From Bryobacterales bacterium (lineage in GTDB: Bacteria > Acidobacteriota > Terriglobia > Bryobacterales > Bryobacteraceae), in contig PKYZ01000466.1 of assembly GCA_003132865.1 (NCBI GenBank), positions 1-9,457 of the forward strand: a stretch of 9,457 nt of DNA, written 5' to 3'. The position numbers and the translations under genes were made by a program. A model generated the notes under the pieces. The model did no database searches, had not been told where the DNA came from, and saw nothing but the letters and a program-made list of their open reading frames with translations. This document shows, piece after piece, positions 1-5,727 of the stretch (positions are counted from its first letter, which is position 1; every line of letters begins with the position of its first letter).

Positions 1-154
1 TGGATTCATCGATGCCGATGGAACTGGTGGAGAGATATTCGAAGTAAAGGTCGGCGTAGGCGCCCCCATGAGAAAGCGCTTCCGCCAGGTAATTCTCCAG
101 ATCCCGCGTAGTGATGCCAAAGCGTTGGGGGAAGAAGGACTCGGAAAACTCCAT
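1..154 (-). CDS. tldD: TldD metalloprotease, N-terminal fragment (runs off the left edge)
   Basis: Reading leftwards from an ATG at 154-152, an uninterrupted frame of 51 codons reaches the window edge. It begins MEFSESFFPQRFGI and continues with LAEALSHGGAYADLYFEYL and SSIGIDES. The 'ALs.GG.YADLYFE' block is typical of the N-terminus of TldD. Only the N-terminal alpha/beta region is present; the metal-binding HExxxH site would lie outside. TldD forms a heterodimer with TldE (PmbA) and degrades unfolded or modified peptides in the cytosol; in E. coli the pair removes the leader of microcin B17. No clear Shine-Dalgarno sequence precedes the ATG; the palindrome at 156-174 sits there instead. PmbA/TldE is the main alternative, but the YADLYFE motif favours TldD. 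Confidence 0.82.
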   Translation of the reverse strand, partial: MEFSESFFPQRFGITTRDLENYLAEALSHGGAYADLYFEYLSTSSIGIDES

Positions 155-155
155 A

Positions 156-174
156 TAAGGTTAGGCTAACATGC
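156..174. promoter_or_regulatory. Palindrome resembling a DtxR/IdeR box upstream of tldD
   Basis: The sequence TAAGGTTAGGCTAACATGC contains a perfect 11-base dyad, GTTAG-G-CTAAC (160-170). By my alignment it matches the known DtxR/IdeR operator consensus TTAGGTTAGSCTAACCTAA at 15 of 19 positions. It lies directly upstream of the minus-strand tldD start and about 105 bases upstream of the plus-strand sigma gene, so it could act on either. Metal-dependent control is an inference from the match alone. A chance dyad is possible, and no DtxR-family regulator gene is in the window. Confidence 0.35.
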
Positions 175-278
175 CAAGTCGCTGGCCTCTCGGGCGCAGG
201 TGAGCGACCGAATAGCAGATAGGCCGTTGCACGCGGAGCGGCCCCAACGAGCAGCGGATTGGATTACAATTTCAGATA

Positions 279-881
279 ATGCTCGCCGCGCCATCCGGGG
301 ACGACCTGACGCTTTGGCTCAAGCGCATGAGCGCCGGCGAAGCGGAAGCGGCCGAACATGTCGCCACGGCCGTCTATCAAGAACTGCACCGCCTTGCCGG
401 CGCGCTGATCAATTGGGAGACCCGTTACCACAGTCTCCAGCCGACGCTGCTTGTCAACGAAGCATTCTTGCGATTGTTGAAGGGGCAACCGGTCGATTGG
501 CAGGACCGCAGCCATTTTTTCACCCTGGCGGCGAAGGTCATGAGGCACATCGTCACCGACCACTTCCGGGGACAGGGCGCACAGAAGCGCCCCTCGCGGC
601 AGCTTCAACTGTCCTTGGAAGACGTCCTGGTTTTCAGCGATGACCGCCGCGAAGAAGCGCTAATGGTAGATGAAGCGCTGGATGAGTTGAGTAAGGTGAA
701 CGCGCGCGCGGGCAAGGTCGTCGAACTGCGGTATTTCGGCGGACTTACCATTGACCAGACTGCGGACGTCCTCAATGTTGCGGACAAAACCGTAAAACGA
801 GACTGGGAGATGGCCAAATGGTGGCTGAGGCGCTACTTTGGCGATCCCGCATCGCCTGCTAGGCTAGCCAGGGATGGCTGA
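279..881 (+). CDS. ECF-like RNA polymerase sigma factor (TIGR02999 / Sigma70_ECF type)
   Basis: This 200-residue protein has the layout of ECF-like sigma factors of the TIGR02999 group. Region 2 covers roughly residues 29-100 and includes LLVNEAFLRLL (57-67) and the characteristic DRSHFFTLAAKVMRHIVTDH (76-95). Region 4 covers about 126-187, with the recognition helix-turn-helix GLTIDQTADVLNVADKTVKR (155-174). It should direct RNA polymerase to an unknown regulon. The next gene, a Ser/Thr kinase, starts 8 bases before this stop, so the two are probably translationally coupled; no anti-sigma factor is seen. ECF factors controlled by partner kinases are known (EcfP/PknT in Vibrio parahaemolyticus), and that mode is inferred here. 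The ATG lacks a clear Shine-Dalgarno. A TACAAT at 265-270 could be a -10 box giving an almost leaderless transcript, but I see no matching -35. Confidence 0.9.
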   Translation: MLAAPSGDDLTLWLKRMSAGEAEAAEHVATAVYQELHRLAGALINWETRYHSLQPTLLVNEAFLRLLKGQPVDWQDRSHFFTLAAKVMRHIVTDHFRGQGAQKRPSRQLQLSLEDVLVFSDDRREEALMVDEALDELSKVNARAGKVVELRYFGGLTIDQTADVLNVADKTVKRDWEMAKWWLRRYFGDPASPARLARDG

Positions 882-3075
882 AGGGGACATTAGCCCGGCG
901 CGCTGGGCCTCGCTGCGAGCCCATTTTGAACACGTCTCCGCACTGACACCGGGCGAACGCGCGGAATACTTGCATCGGCTGGAGGAAACCGAACCGCAGA
1001 CAGCACCGCTGCTGAAGGATCTACTTGAGCCTACACAGGACGATTTTCTTACCAGTTCCCCCTGGCGTTCGTTTCTGCAAGATCCTGCCAAGCAAGCCGC
1101 ACATGCATTCCTTATCGGGGATGTGTTGGGAGGCCGGTTTGAGATCGAGGCCTTCATCGGCGAGGGCGGGTCGGGCGAGGTCTATCGGGCGTTCGACCGT
1201 CACCGCCAGATGCAAATTGCCCTCAAGACGATTCGCCCGGTGCTCGCGCGCGACCAATCCGCGGTGACCACGCTTAGAAACGAGCTGAACATGGCCACGC
1301 AGGTGTCACACCCAAACGTCTGCCGCCTGTACGACATTCAATTCGCGTCACCCGACGGCGAAGGCGCCAGCTTCATCACCATGGAACTCTTGAACGGCGA
1401 ATCGCTTGCTGCGCGCATACGCAAACAACGGCTGGTGCCCGCCGAAGCACACCCGATTGTCAGACAGATCGTGAGTGGTTTGGCCGCCGCGCACGAGTGT
1501 GGCGTGGCCCATCGGGACCTGAAGTCCGCTAATGTCCTACTGGTCCCCGCTGGAGAGGGAGTTAGGGCCGTAATCACGGATTTTGGGCTGGCCCGGAAGA
1601 TCAGTCCAGGGGCGGAACTGACCGTCACGCTTACGTCTGTGGTGGCTGGTACTCCGGCTTACATGGCGCCGGAGCAGCTTCAAGGCAAAAAGCCGACGAA
1701 GGCAGTGGATATCCATGCCCTTGGAGTGATCCTGTTCGAGATGGTCACAGGGCGGCTGCCGTTCGAGGGAGATACGGCGCTGGCCATCGCGGCGGCGCGG
1801 CTGAACCATGATGCGCCGAGTCCGCGCCGCTACGAGCCGGCATTGGACGCACGCTGGGAGCAGGCTATCCTCGCGTGCCTGGATCGCAATCCCTCGAAGC
1901 GGCCGGCTTCGGCCCTCGATGTTCTGTCGGCGCTGGAAGCGCCGTCGCTACGGAAGTGGCCGCGCAGGGCGATGTTGGGCACGCTGGCGGCAGCCATAGC
2001 CGCAGGCACTTTTGTGGCCGTAAAGCCGCACGGCCGAAACCCGGAAGCCGAAGCCGCGTTCCAGCGGGCGCTGGTGTTCAATCAACGCCGGACGGCCGAA
2101 GGTCTGCAAAACGCTATTCGCGAACTTCGCCGGGCCACCGACCTCGAACCCCGATGGGCTGTCGCTTGGTCCAACTTGGCGGACGCCTATGGAGCCGCTA
2201 GCAACGCTGAAATCATGGACCCGCGAACCGCGCTGCCGGCGGCCCGCGACGCGGCGCGGCGGGCCACTTTCCTCGACGACCGGCTGGCGCGCGCGCATGG
2301 CTCCTTGGCTTGGACGCTCTCACTCGACCTCGACGAGTGGCCGAAAGCCGAGGCGGAATTCCGGGGCGCCATAGATCTCGATGCCAAGGACCCGGAAGTT
2401 CGCCGCTGGTTCGCGGTTCACCTGCGTAAGCTGGGCCGTTTCCAGGAAGCTGAGGAGCAGGCCCGAGCGGGGCTGGCCCTCACGCATTCGACGGACCCTC
2501 GGCTTCTTTCCGAACTGGCCTTCCTCTTCTTCACGGCCCGCCAGCCAGAGCGCTTTCACGCCCAGGTAGCCGAGGCACATCGCCTGTTTCCCAATGACGC
2601 GCTGGTGGAATCCCTCGAAGCTAAGTCGCTGGAGCTTCAGGGTAAGTTTGCCGAAGCCATGGACGTTCTCAACTTCGTTGAGCGCCTAGGCATGGACCGC
2701 GCCATCGTGATGTTGCTTAAGGCGGGGTTGGCAATCTCGCAGAACAACCCGGACGAGGCCAAGCGCCTGGCGCTCGATGTCGAACGGATGTGGCGCAGTC
2801 GGCCGGTGGACGGTCTGGTGCTTGTCGGCGTCTACGCCAGGCTGGGTGAACGCGATAACGCATTCCGCATCGTCGAAGAGGCTTACCAGCGTAAAGACAA
2901 TACGCTTCTGTCGCTCGCCACATCCCCATGGGTGGATTCCCTTCGTGCCGACTCCCGTTTCCGCGAATGGCTACAGCGTCTGCATTTTACGGATCAGATC
3001 ATGCACAGGATGGAGTTCAAATCCTCTTCTCTCAGTGGCGCCGTCAGCCAGCCGAGCCGCACTGGAACATCGTAG
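874..3075 (+). CDS. Membrane-anchored Ser/Thr protein kinase with C-terminal TPR region
   Basis: This 733-residue protein starts at an ATG inside the end of the sigma gene. Residues 1-80 form a short helical N-terminal region. A complete Hanks-type kinase domain follows (about 90-355): glycine loop GEGGSGEV (96-103), catalytic Lys118, likely helix-C Glu137, HRDLKSAN (213-220), DFG (236-238), APE (265-267), Asp279 and Arg343. All catalytic residues are present, so it should be active. One hydrophobic segment (366-383) is the likely membrane span, placing the kinase in the cytoplasm and the rest outside. Residues about 388-700 contain TPR-like helical repeats (for example 414-440, 456-482, 491-536), probably for binding partners or signals. 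It probably phosphorylates the sigma factor or its regulators (inference). In proteins of this kind I expect the end near RFREWLQRLHF (about 705). The remaining ~28 residues are low-complexity and are encoded opposite the end of the YcaO gene, which suggests read-through after loss of the original stop. Confidence 0.93.
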   Translation: MAEGDISPARWASLRAHFEHVSALTPGERAEYLHRLEETEPQTAPLLKDLLEPTQDDFLTSSPWRSFLQDPAKQAAHAFLIGDVLGGRFEIEAFIGEGGSGEVYRAFDRHRQMQIALKTIRPVLARDQSAVTTLRNELNMATQVSHPNVCRLYDIQFASPDGEGASFITMELLNGESLAARIRKQRLVPAEAHPIVRQIVSGLAAAHECGVAHRDLKSANVLLVPAGEGVRAVITDFGLARKISPGAELTVTLTSVVAGTPAYMAPEQLQGKKPTKAVDIHALGVILFEMVTGRLPFEGDTALAIAAARLNHDAPSPRRYEPALDARWEQAILACLDRNPSKRPASALDVLSALEAPSLRKWPRRAMLGTLAAAIAAGTFVAVKPHGRNPEAEAAFQRALVFNQRRTAEGLQNAIRELRRATDLEPRWAVAWSNLADAYGAASNAEIMDPRTALPAARDAARRATFLDDRLARAHGSLAWTLSLDLDEWPKAEAEFRGAIDLDAKDPEVRRWFAVHLRKLGRFQEAEEQARAGLALTHSTDPRLLSELAFLFFTARQPERFHAQVAEAHRLFPNDALVESLEAKSLELQGKFAEAMDVLNFVERLGMDRAIVMLLKAGLAISQNNPDEAKRLALDVERMWRSRPVDGLVLVGVYARLGERDNAFRIVEEAYQRKDNTLLSLATSPWVDSLRADSRFREWLQRLHFTDQIMHRMEFKSSSLSGAVSQPSRTGTS

Positions 3076-4691
3076 AGCCGCCCTGGAGCGAATCTTGCCC
3101 AAATGTGACGAAGGCCGGGCACGATCGCCCGAACCGTCTTTAGCAGCACATCGGGAGAGCTTTGGTCGACCGCCACCGGGCGCAGTCCGGCGGCCCTCAG
3201 GCGCCGCGCGCACAACTCAACCAGTTGTTCGGCGGTGAGCGCGCCGGGCTCCGGAGGAGCGGCGGCGAATGTCGAGGGCGCGAGATACGGCTGAGATCCC
3301 AGCGTAGCCAGGTGCAACCACGAGTGCAGTTCCACGTCAAGCCCGCCAGTATGCACCGCCGAGAAGATGAGCTGGGCAGCTTCGGAAGCAGCCTTCAGGG
3401 CTGCCACGCGGGGAGAGGGATGCGCGGCTGCGGCAAAGAGCGGCTCGGCTCCATCTCGCGTGGGCGAAACCGCGGCGTACACGGGCACCTCGATATCCGT
3501 TGTGATGTCGAGTAAGTAAAGATCACGTCCCAAACGCAGCAATTCGTCCCGGATCTGGTTCAAATCGCTGGATTCGAAGCTCTCCACCATCGCCGCCGGC
3601 CGGCGCAACCGGTTGTACCACCAGATTGCCAGCGCGTCTCTCTCGATCAATTCCAGCAGTGCGGCCGCGGTTGCCGCGGCCAAGGTCCGTCCGGCTCCGC
3701 AACCGTTGGAGTCCGCGCTCGCGAACCTAGGTTCGCCCGGCCGAAACCGATACCACATCAGACAGCATGCGGCTGGAACATGAACGGTTTCATGAGATAT
3801 CAGATCGATACCCGGCAGGAAATCGACGGGATATTGGGCGTCGAAGCGCTCCGGTATCCAATAGCGGTCATCTTGAGCCGCGTTCCAACTTTCGCGCATG
3901 GAGTATTGCCCATCGCTGGCCAGCACGATCTCCGGTGGGTTGATCGTCGGCATATCGGCGGTCCGTGCCCGCCGCAGCGGCTCGGCACCGGTGTAGATCA
4001 GACTATAGCGCTCCAGTGCCTCGCCTATGCAACTCTCGATGGCCTGCTGTTTTGTTTGTCCCTTTCCGAGCGCGTATTGCGCTTTTAATAGTGGACGGGC
4101 GTGGCGTACGGGAAGTGGAGCGACGTAGCTCCCGATAGCCGAGTAGCTCCCGGCCACGGTTCCGGCCGAAACGGTTACGGATGAAACAATGCCGGTTAAA
4201 GGACTGCAATGCACGCTCAGCGGCAGTTGTTCGCGATCGAGCAGGCGGCACCGTGGACAGCCGGCGCGCGGAAACACAGGATGCTGGCGGCGGCGCCCCG
4301 TAACGGCGTCGACCTCCCAGATGGTCCGGAGCAAGTCCCCGGCCGGCGCGCCGCGCAGTGCCGTCGCGAGTTCCTCCGTCATCGCGGCGAGAGCTTCGAG
4401 TGCCTGGGATCCGGGTGCGGGCGCCGCGGGGTGCTCCCAGCCCGCAGTGCGCGCCCAATGACAGGCGCACGCCGCGCAGACGCCCGAACCGGGAACGTAG
4501 AGCGGGCCCAGAGTGACAACGTTACCCGCGGCGCTCAGCAAGAGAATGGGTGCCGGCAGACCGTCGAACTCGGGCGGGCGGTCACGAAGATCGGTGACGC
4601 GGAGGCAATTCAGGCCACGGGTCTCGTAGAAGACAAAACTTGACTGTGGGTCCAAGTAGGGTAGAATACACAAGATCGCCACCGCTTGCAA
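2994..4691 (-). CDS. YcaO-domain protein of the azoline-forming (TOMM cyclodehydratase, SagD-like) type
   Basis: This 565-residue protein has two parts. Residues about 40-150 resemble the end of the 'TOMM precursor leader peptide-binding' (ThiF-like) domain: LGPLYVPGSGVC (61-72), a CAAC pair (72-75) and a CPRC pair (145-148), probably a structural zinc site. Residues about 165-560 are a SagD-like YcaO domain, with GKGQTKQQAIESCIGEALER (209-228) and SNGCGAG (328-334) followed by ALLELIERDA (344-353), the ATP/Mg-binding signatures. YcaO enzymes use ATP to activate peptide backbone amides, turning Cys/Ser/Thr into azolines or making thioamides. A full RiPP-recognition element is missing from the N-terminus. 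The end, LNSILCMI, lacks the prolines often seen at the C-terminus of azoline-forming members. The start is uncertain: TTG at 4691 is the first candidate after an in-frame stop, GTG at 4682 is an alternative, and neither has a Shine-Dalgarno. No partner dehydrogenase is in the window; the divergent 159-residue gene is the nearest possible substrate. Confidence 0.88.
   Translation of the reverse strand: MQAVAILCILPYLDPQSSFVFYETRGLNCLRVTDLRDRPPEFDGLPAPILLLSAAGNVVTLGPLYVPGSGVCAACACHWARTAGWEHPAAPAPGSQALEALAAMTEELATALRGAPAGDLLRTIWEVDAVTGRRRQHPVFPRAGCPRCRLLDREQLPLSVHCSPLTGIVSSVTVSAGTVAGSYSAIGSYVAPLPVRHARPLLKAQYALGKGQTKQQAIESCIGEALERYSLIYTGAEPLRRARTADMPTINPPEIVLASDGQYSMRESWNAAQDDRYWIPERFDAQYPVDFLPGIDLISHETVHVPAACCLMWYRFRPGEPRFASADSNGCGAGRTLAAATAAALLELIERDALAIWWYNRLRRPAAMVESFESSDLNQIRDELLRLGRDLYLLDITTDIEVPVYAAVSPTRDGAEPLFAAAAHPSPRVAALKAASEAAQLIFSAVHTGGLDVELHSWLHLATLGSQPYLAPSTFAAAPPEPGALTAEQLVELCARRLRAAGLRPVAVDQSSPDVLLKTVRAIVPGLRHIWARFAPGRLYDVPVRLGWLTAPLREEDLNSILCMI
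4640..4667 (+). promoter_or_regulatory. Sigma-70-like promoter for the 159-residue gene
   Basis: TTGACT (4640-4645) and TAGAAT (4662-4667) are separated by 16 bases; each hexamer differs from consensus at one position. Transcription would start near 4674 and leave a leader of about 65 bases ending in a strong ribosome site. The promoter overlaps the first ~17 codons of the divergent YcaO frame, so expression of the two genes could interfere, or the true YcaO start may be further in. Assigned by inspection only. Confidence 0.6.
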
Positions 4692-4729
4692 ATCAGTGGT
4701 GTTGCACGCATGTCAATCTGATCACTAAA

Positions 4730-4735
4730 AAGGAG
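4730..4735 (+). promoter_or_regulatory. Strong Shine-Dalgarno site deciding the start at 4740
   Basis: AAGGAG, within a run of A residues, lies four bases before the ATG at 4740. It is the best ribosome site in the window and supports the 159-residue gene being real and well translated. Confidence 0.75.
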
Positions 4736-4739
4736 ATTT

Positions 4740-5219
4740 ATGGGCGGTATAGTGAGTTCAAATGGAATTACAATTCAGTTCTATGACGAGTCTGGAAATC
4801 CGGATGCCACGCATCCACCCAGAACGTTCCCGTGCTGCTGGTTGACCGCTCAGCTTCAGGGCACAGTGGGAGTAGGAAGCGGGGACTGGCTGAAGGAGGT
4901 TTACTTGGCGCCCGATCCAACCAGCCTCTATCAACTGATGAGAAGGTACCCGCCCACAGGAACGTCGCCTCCGCTGACGAGTGGGGCGAGCCAGCAAGTC
5001 TCCATATGTTACGTCGATCAGAAACATCAACTCAAGAAACAGCCGTGGCAAAGCGTGATCGCCCTGGGCACCGACGTAACAATTACCGGCCCTGATGGAG
5101 AGCCCGAAAAGCTGCGGGTGTTTGACACGCTAGAGGTGACCAACGGCGACGCTAACGACCCGGACAACAAGTTATATAATGACTTTCAGAAGGCGGTGAA
5201 GGCCCTGATGTTGAGTTGA
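4740..5219 (+). CDS. Unrecognised 159-residue protein divergent from YcaO
   Basis: I do not recognise this family. The protein is soluble-looking, with no signal peptide or membrane segment. It begins MGGIVSSNGITIQFYDESGN, which looks like a beta-strand start. A proline-, threonine- and serine-rich stretch (about 71-84, PPTGTSPPLTSG) and an acidic linker NGDANDPDN (135-143) follow, then a short C-terminal helix, YNDFQKAVKALML. It has three cysteines: Cys32, Cys33 and Cys90. A good promoter and Shine-Dalgarno precede it, and a hairpin follows its stop. By hand count its GC is about 55%, lower than the Nramp gene next door, which may hint at transfer. Its head-to-head position with the YcaO gene makes it a candidate substrate or partner, but it has no nitrile-hydratase-like or Nif11 leader and no Cys/Ser/Thr-rich C-terminal core, so this is speculative. 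Confidence 0.75.
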   Translation: MGGIVSSNGITIQFYDESGNPDATHPPRTFPCCWLTAQLQGTVGVGSGDWLKEVYLAPDPTSLYQLMRRYPPTGTSPPLTSGASQQVSICYVDQKHQLKKQPWQSVIALGTDVTITGPDGEPEKLRVFDTLEVTNGDANDPDNKLYNDFQKAVKALMLS

Positions 5220-5231
5220 AACGTGGTCCGG

Positions 5232-5253
5232 GAGGCGTTGGACCCAACACCTC
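5232..5253 (+). terminator. Hairpin after the 159-residue gene
   Basis: GAGG (5232-5235) pairs with CCTC (5250-5253) and GTTGG (5237-5241) with CCAAC (5244-5248), with one C-A mismatch between them: nine pairs around a tight loop, 12 bases after the stop codon. No T-run follows, so it is not a classical intrinsic terminator; it could end transcription with Rho or protect the mRNA 3' end. Confidence 0.45.
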
Positions 5254-5275
5254 GGCTAGATTCAATGCTGGTCCG

Positions 5276-5644
5276 TTAGGGGCCGAGACGCCCCGGCTCA
5301 GCAACTGTAACCGAGCCGCGACCGTGAGGGAGCGGCTTGCCCACGTGAATGGTATTGAGGCTAGACTGTGAAATGTGTCCATCTGGCTGCCGCAAACGGT
5401 ACTTGCGCGATTCCCCGCGGGATCGCCGGATCGTGGCTACGCCATATTGCGGAAGGCGGCCATCCTTGGTCACCAGTGGCATTCTCTCCACAATGGCTTG
5501 CGCCACCAGAATGCGGTCGAAAGGATCTTTGGGCAGTGCGGGAAGGCACCCGAGCGCCATCATGGGGGATGCCCGGATCGCAGGCGTGGGGATTCGCGCC
5601 TGGACTACGTACCTCTCCCACCAGGGGAGCGGATTCTGGAGCAA
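5276..5644 (-). pseudogene. Remnant of a VapC-type PIN-domain toxin (C-terminal half)
   Basis: Read from 5644 downward, the frame contains LPALPKDPFDRILVAQAIVE followed by LVTKDGRLPQYGVATI, the C-terminal half of VapC-family PIN ribonucleases (usual pattern 'LP..H.DPFDR.L.AQA....LpLvT.D....YgV..i'). Two acidic active-site residues remain (Asp40 of DPFDR and Asp61 of TKD). The N-terminal half with the first catalytic Asp is absent: the frame reaches back only to a stop near 5705. The histidine before DPFDR is replaced by Pro-Lys. Members often end 'TIW-stop'; here the codons are CGG CGA, which one change each would derive from TGG TGA, so the original stop may be lost and the frame now runs on through the repeat at 5311-5340. 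No antitoxin gene is nearby. The homologous part is about 5429-5705. Confidence 0.72.
5311..5340. repeat. Short interspersed-type repeat with stem-loop
   Basis: The sequence GAGCCGCGACCGTGAGGGAG (5313-5332) and its flanks carry a perfect 6-base inverted repeat, AGCCGC (5314-5319) and GCGGCT (5332-5337), around a 12-base loop. On the minus strand it translates as PLPHGRGSV, a string I remember as common in spurious proteins from Acidobacteria and Planctomycetes genomes, where this element is dispersed. Only one copy is in the window, so repeat status rests on memory. Confidence 0.5.
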
Positions 5645-5674
5645 AGCGTCTTTCTTACTTACGATAGGCGCCCA

Positions 5675-5711
5675 TTGACACCGCCGCCCAACCTATGTTA
5701 ACCGTAGTTAA
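5675..5711 (+). promoter_or_regulatory. Putative Nramp promoter with overlapping dyad operator
   Basis: An exact -35 consensus TTGACA (5675-5680) is followed 17 bases later by TTAACC (5698-5703), a weak -10. The -10 region is embedded in a perfect dyad, TTAAC-CGTA-GTTAA (5698-5711). A dyad over the -10 of a metal transporter gene is where a metal-sensing repressor such as MntR or Fur would bind, but the sequence does not match a consensus I can name. Confidence 0.4.
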
Positions 5712-5727
5712 GCCCTAATCCGACACT

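Larger units (their letters stand above)
5220..5727. other. 508-base stretch without an intact gene
   Basis: Between the 159-residue gene and the Nramp gene I find only decayed or non-coding elements: a hairpin (5232-5253), a weak GGGGC/GCCCC dyad (5279-5294), a short repeat-like element (5311-5340), a degraded PIN-toxin fragment on the minus strand (about 5429-5705), and the promoter region of the Nramp gene (5675-5711). The mix of a repeat and a toxin remnant suggests an old insertion site. Confidence 0.6.

Noticed and set aside
200..643. Plus-strand frame of 147 codons overlapping the sigma gene
   Set aside because: Arg/Pro-rich shadow; the sigma frame at 279 has unmistakable family motifs.
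4688..4716. TTGACA on the minus strand (4716-4711) as a YcaO promoter
   Set aside because: No acceptable -10 hexamer at 15-18 bases; the expected positions read ATTTGC or similar, and the start codon itself would lie there.
4740..5219. Idea that the 159-residue protein is a classical NHLP or Nif11 RiPP precursor
   Set aside because: No such leader pattern, no double-Gly cleavage site, and no Cys/Ser/Thr-rich C-terminal core.
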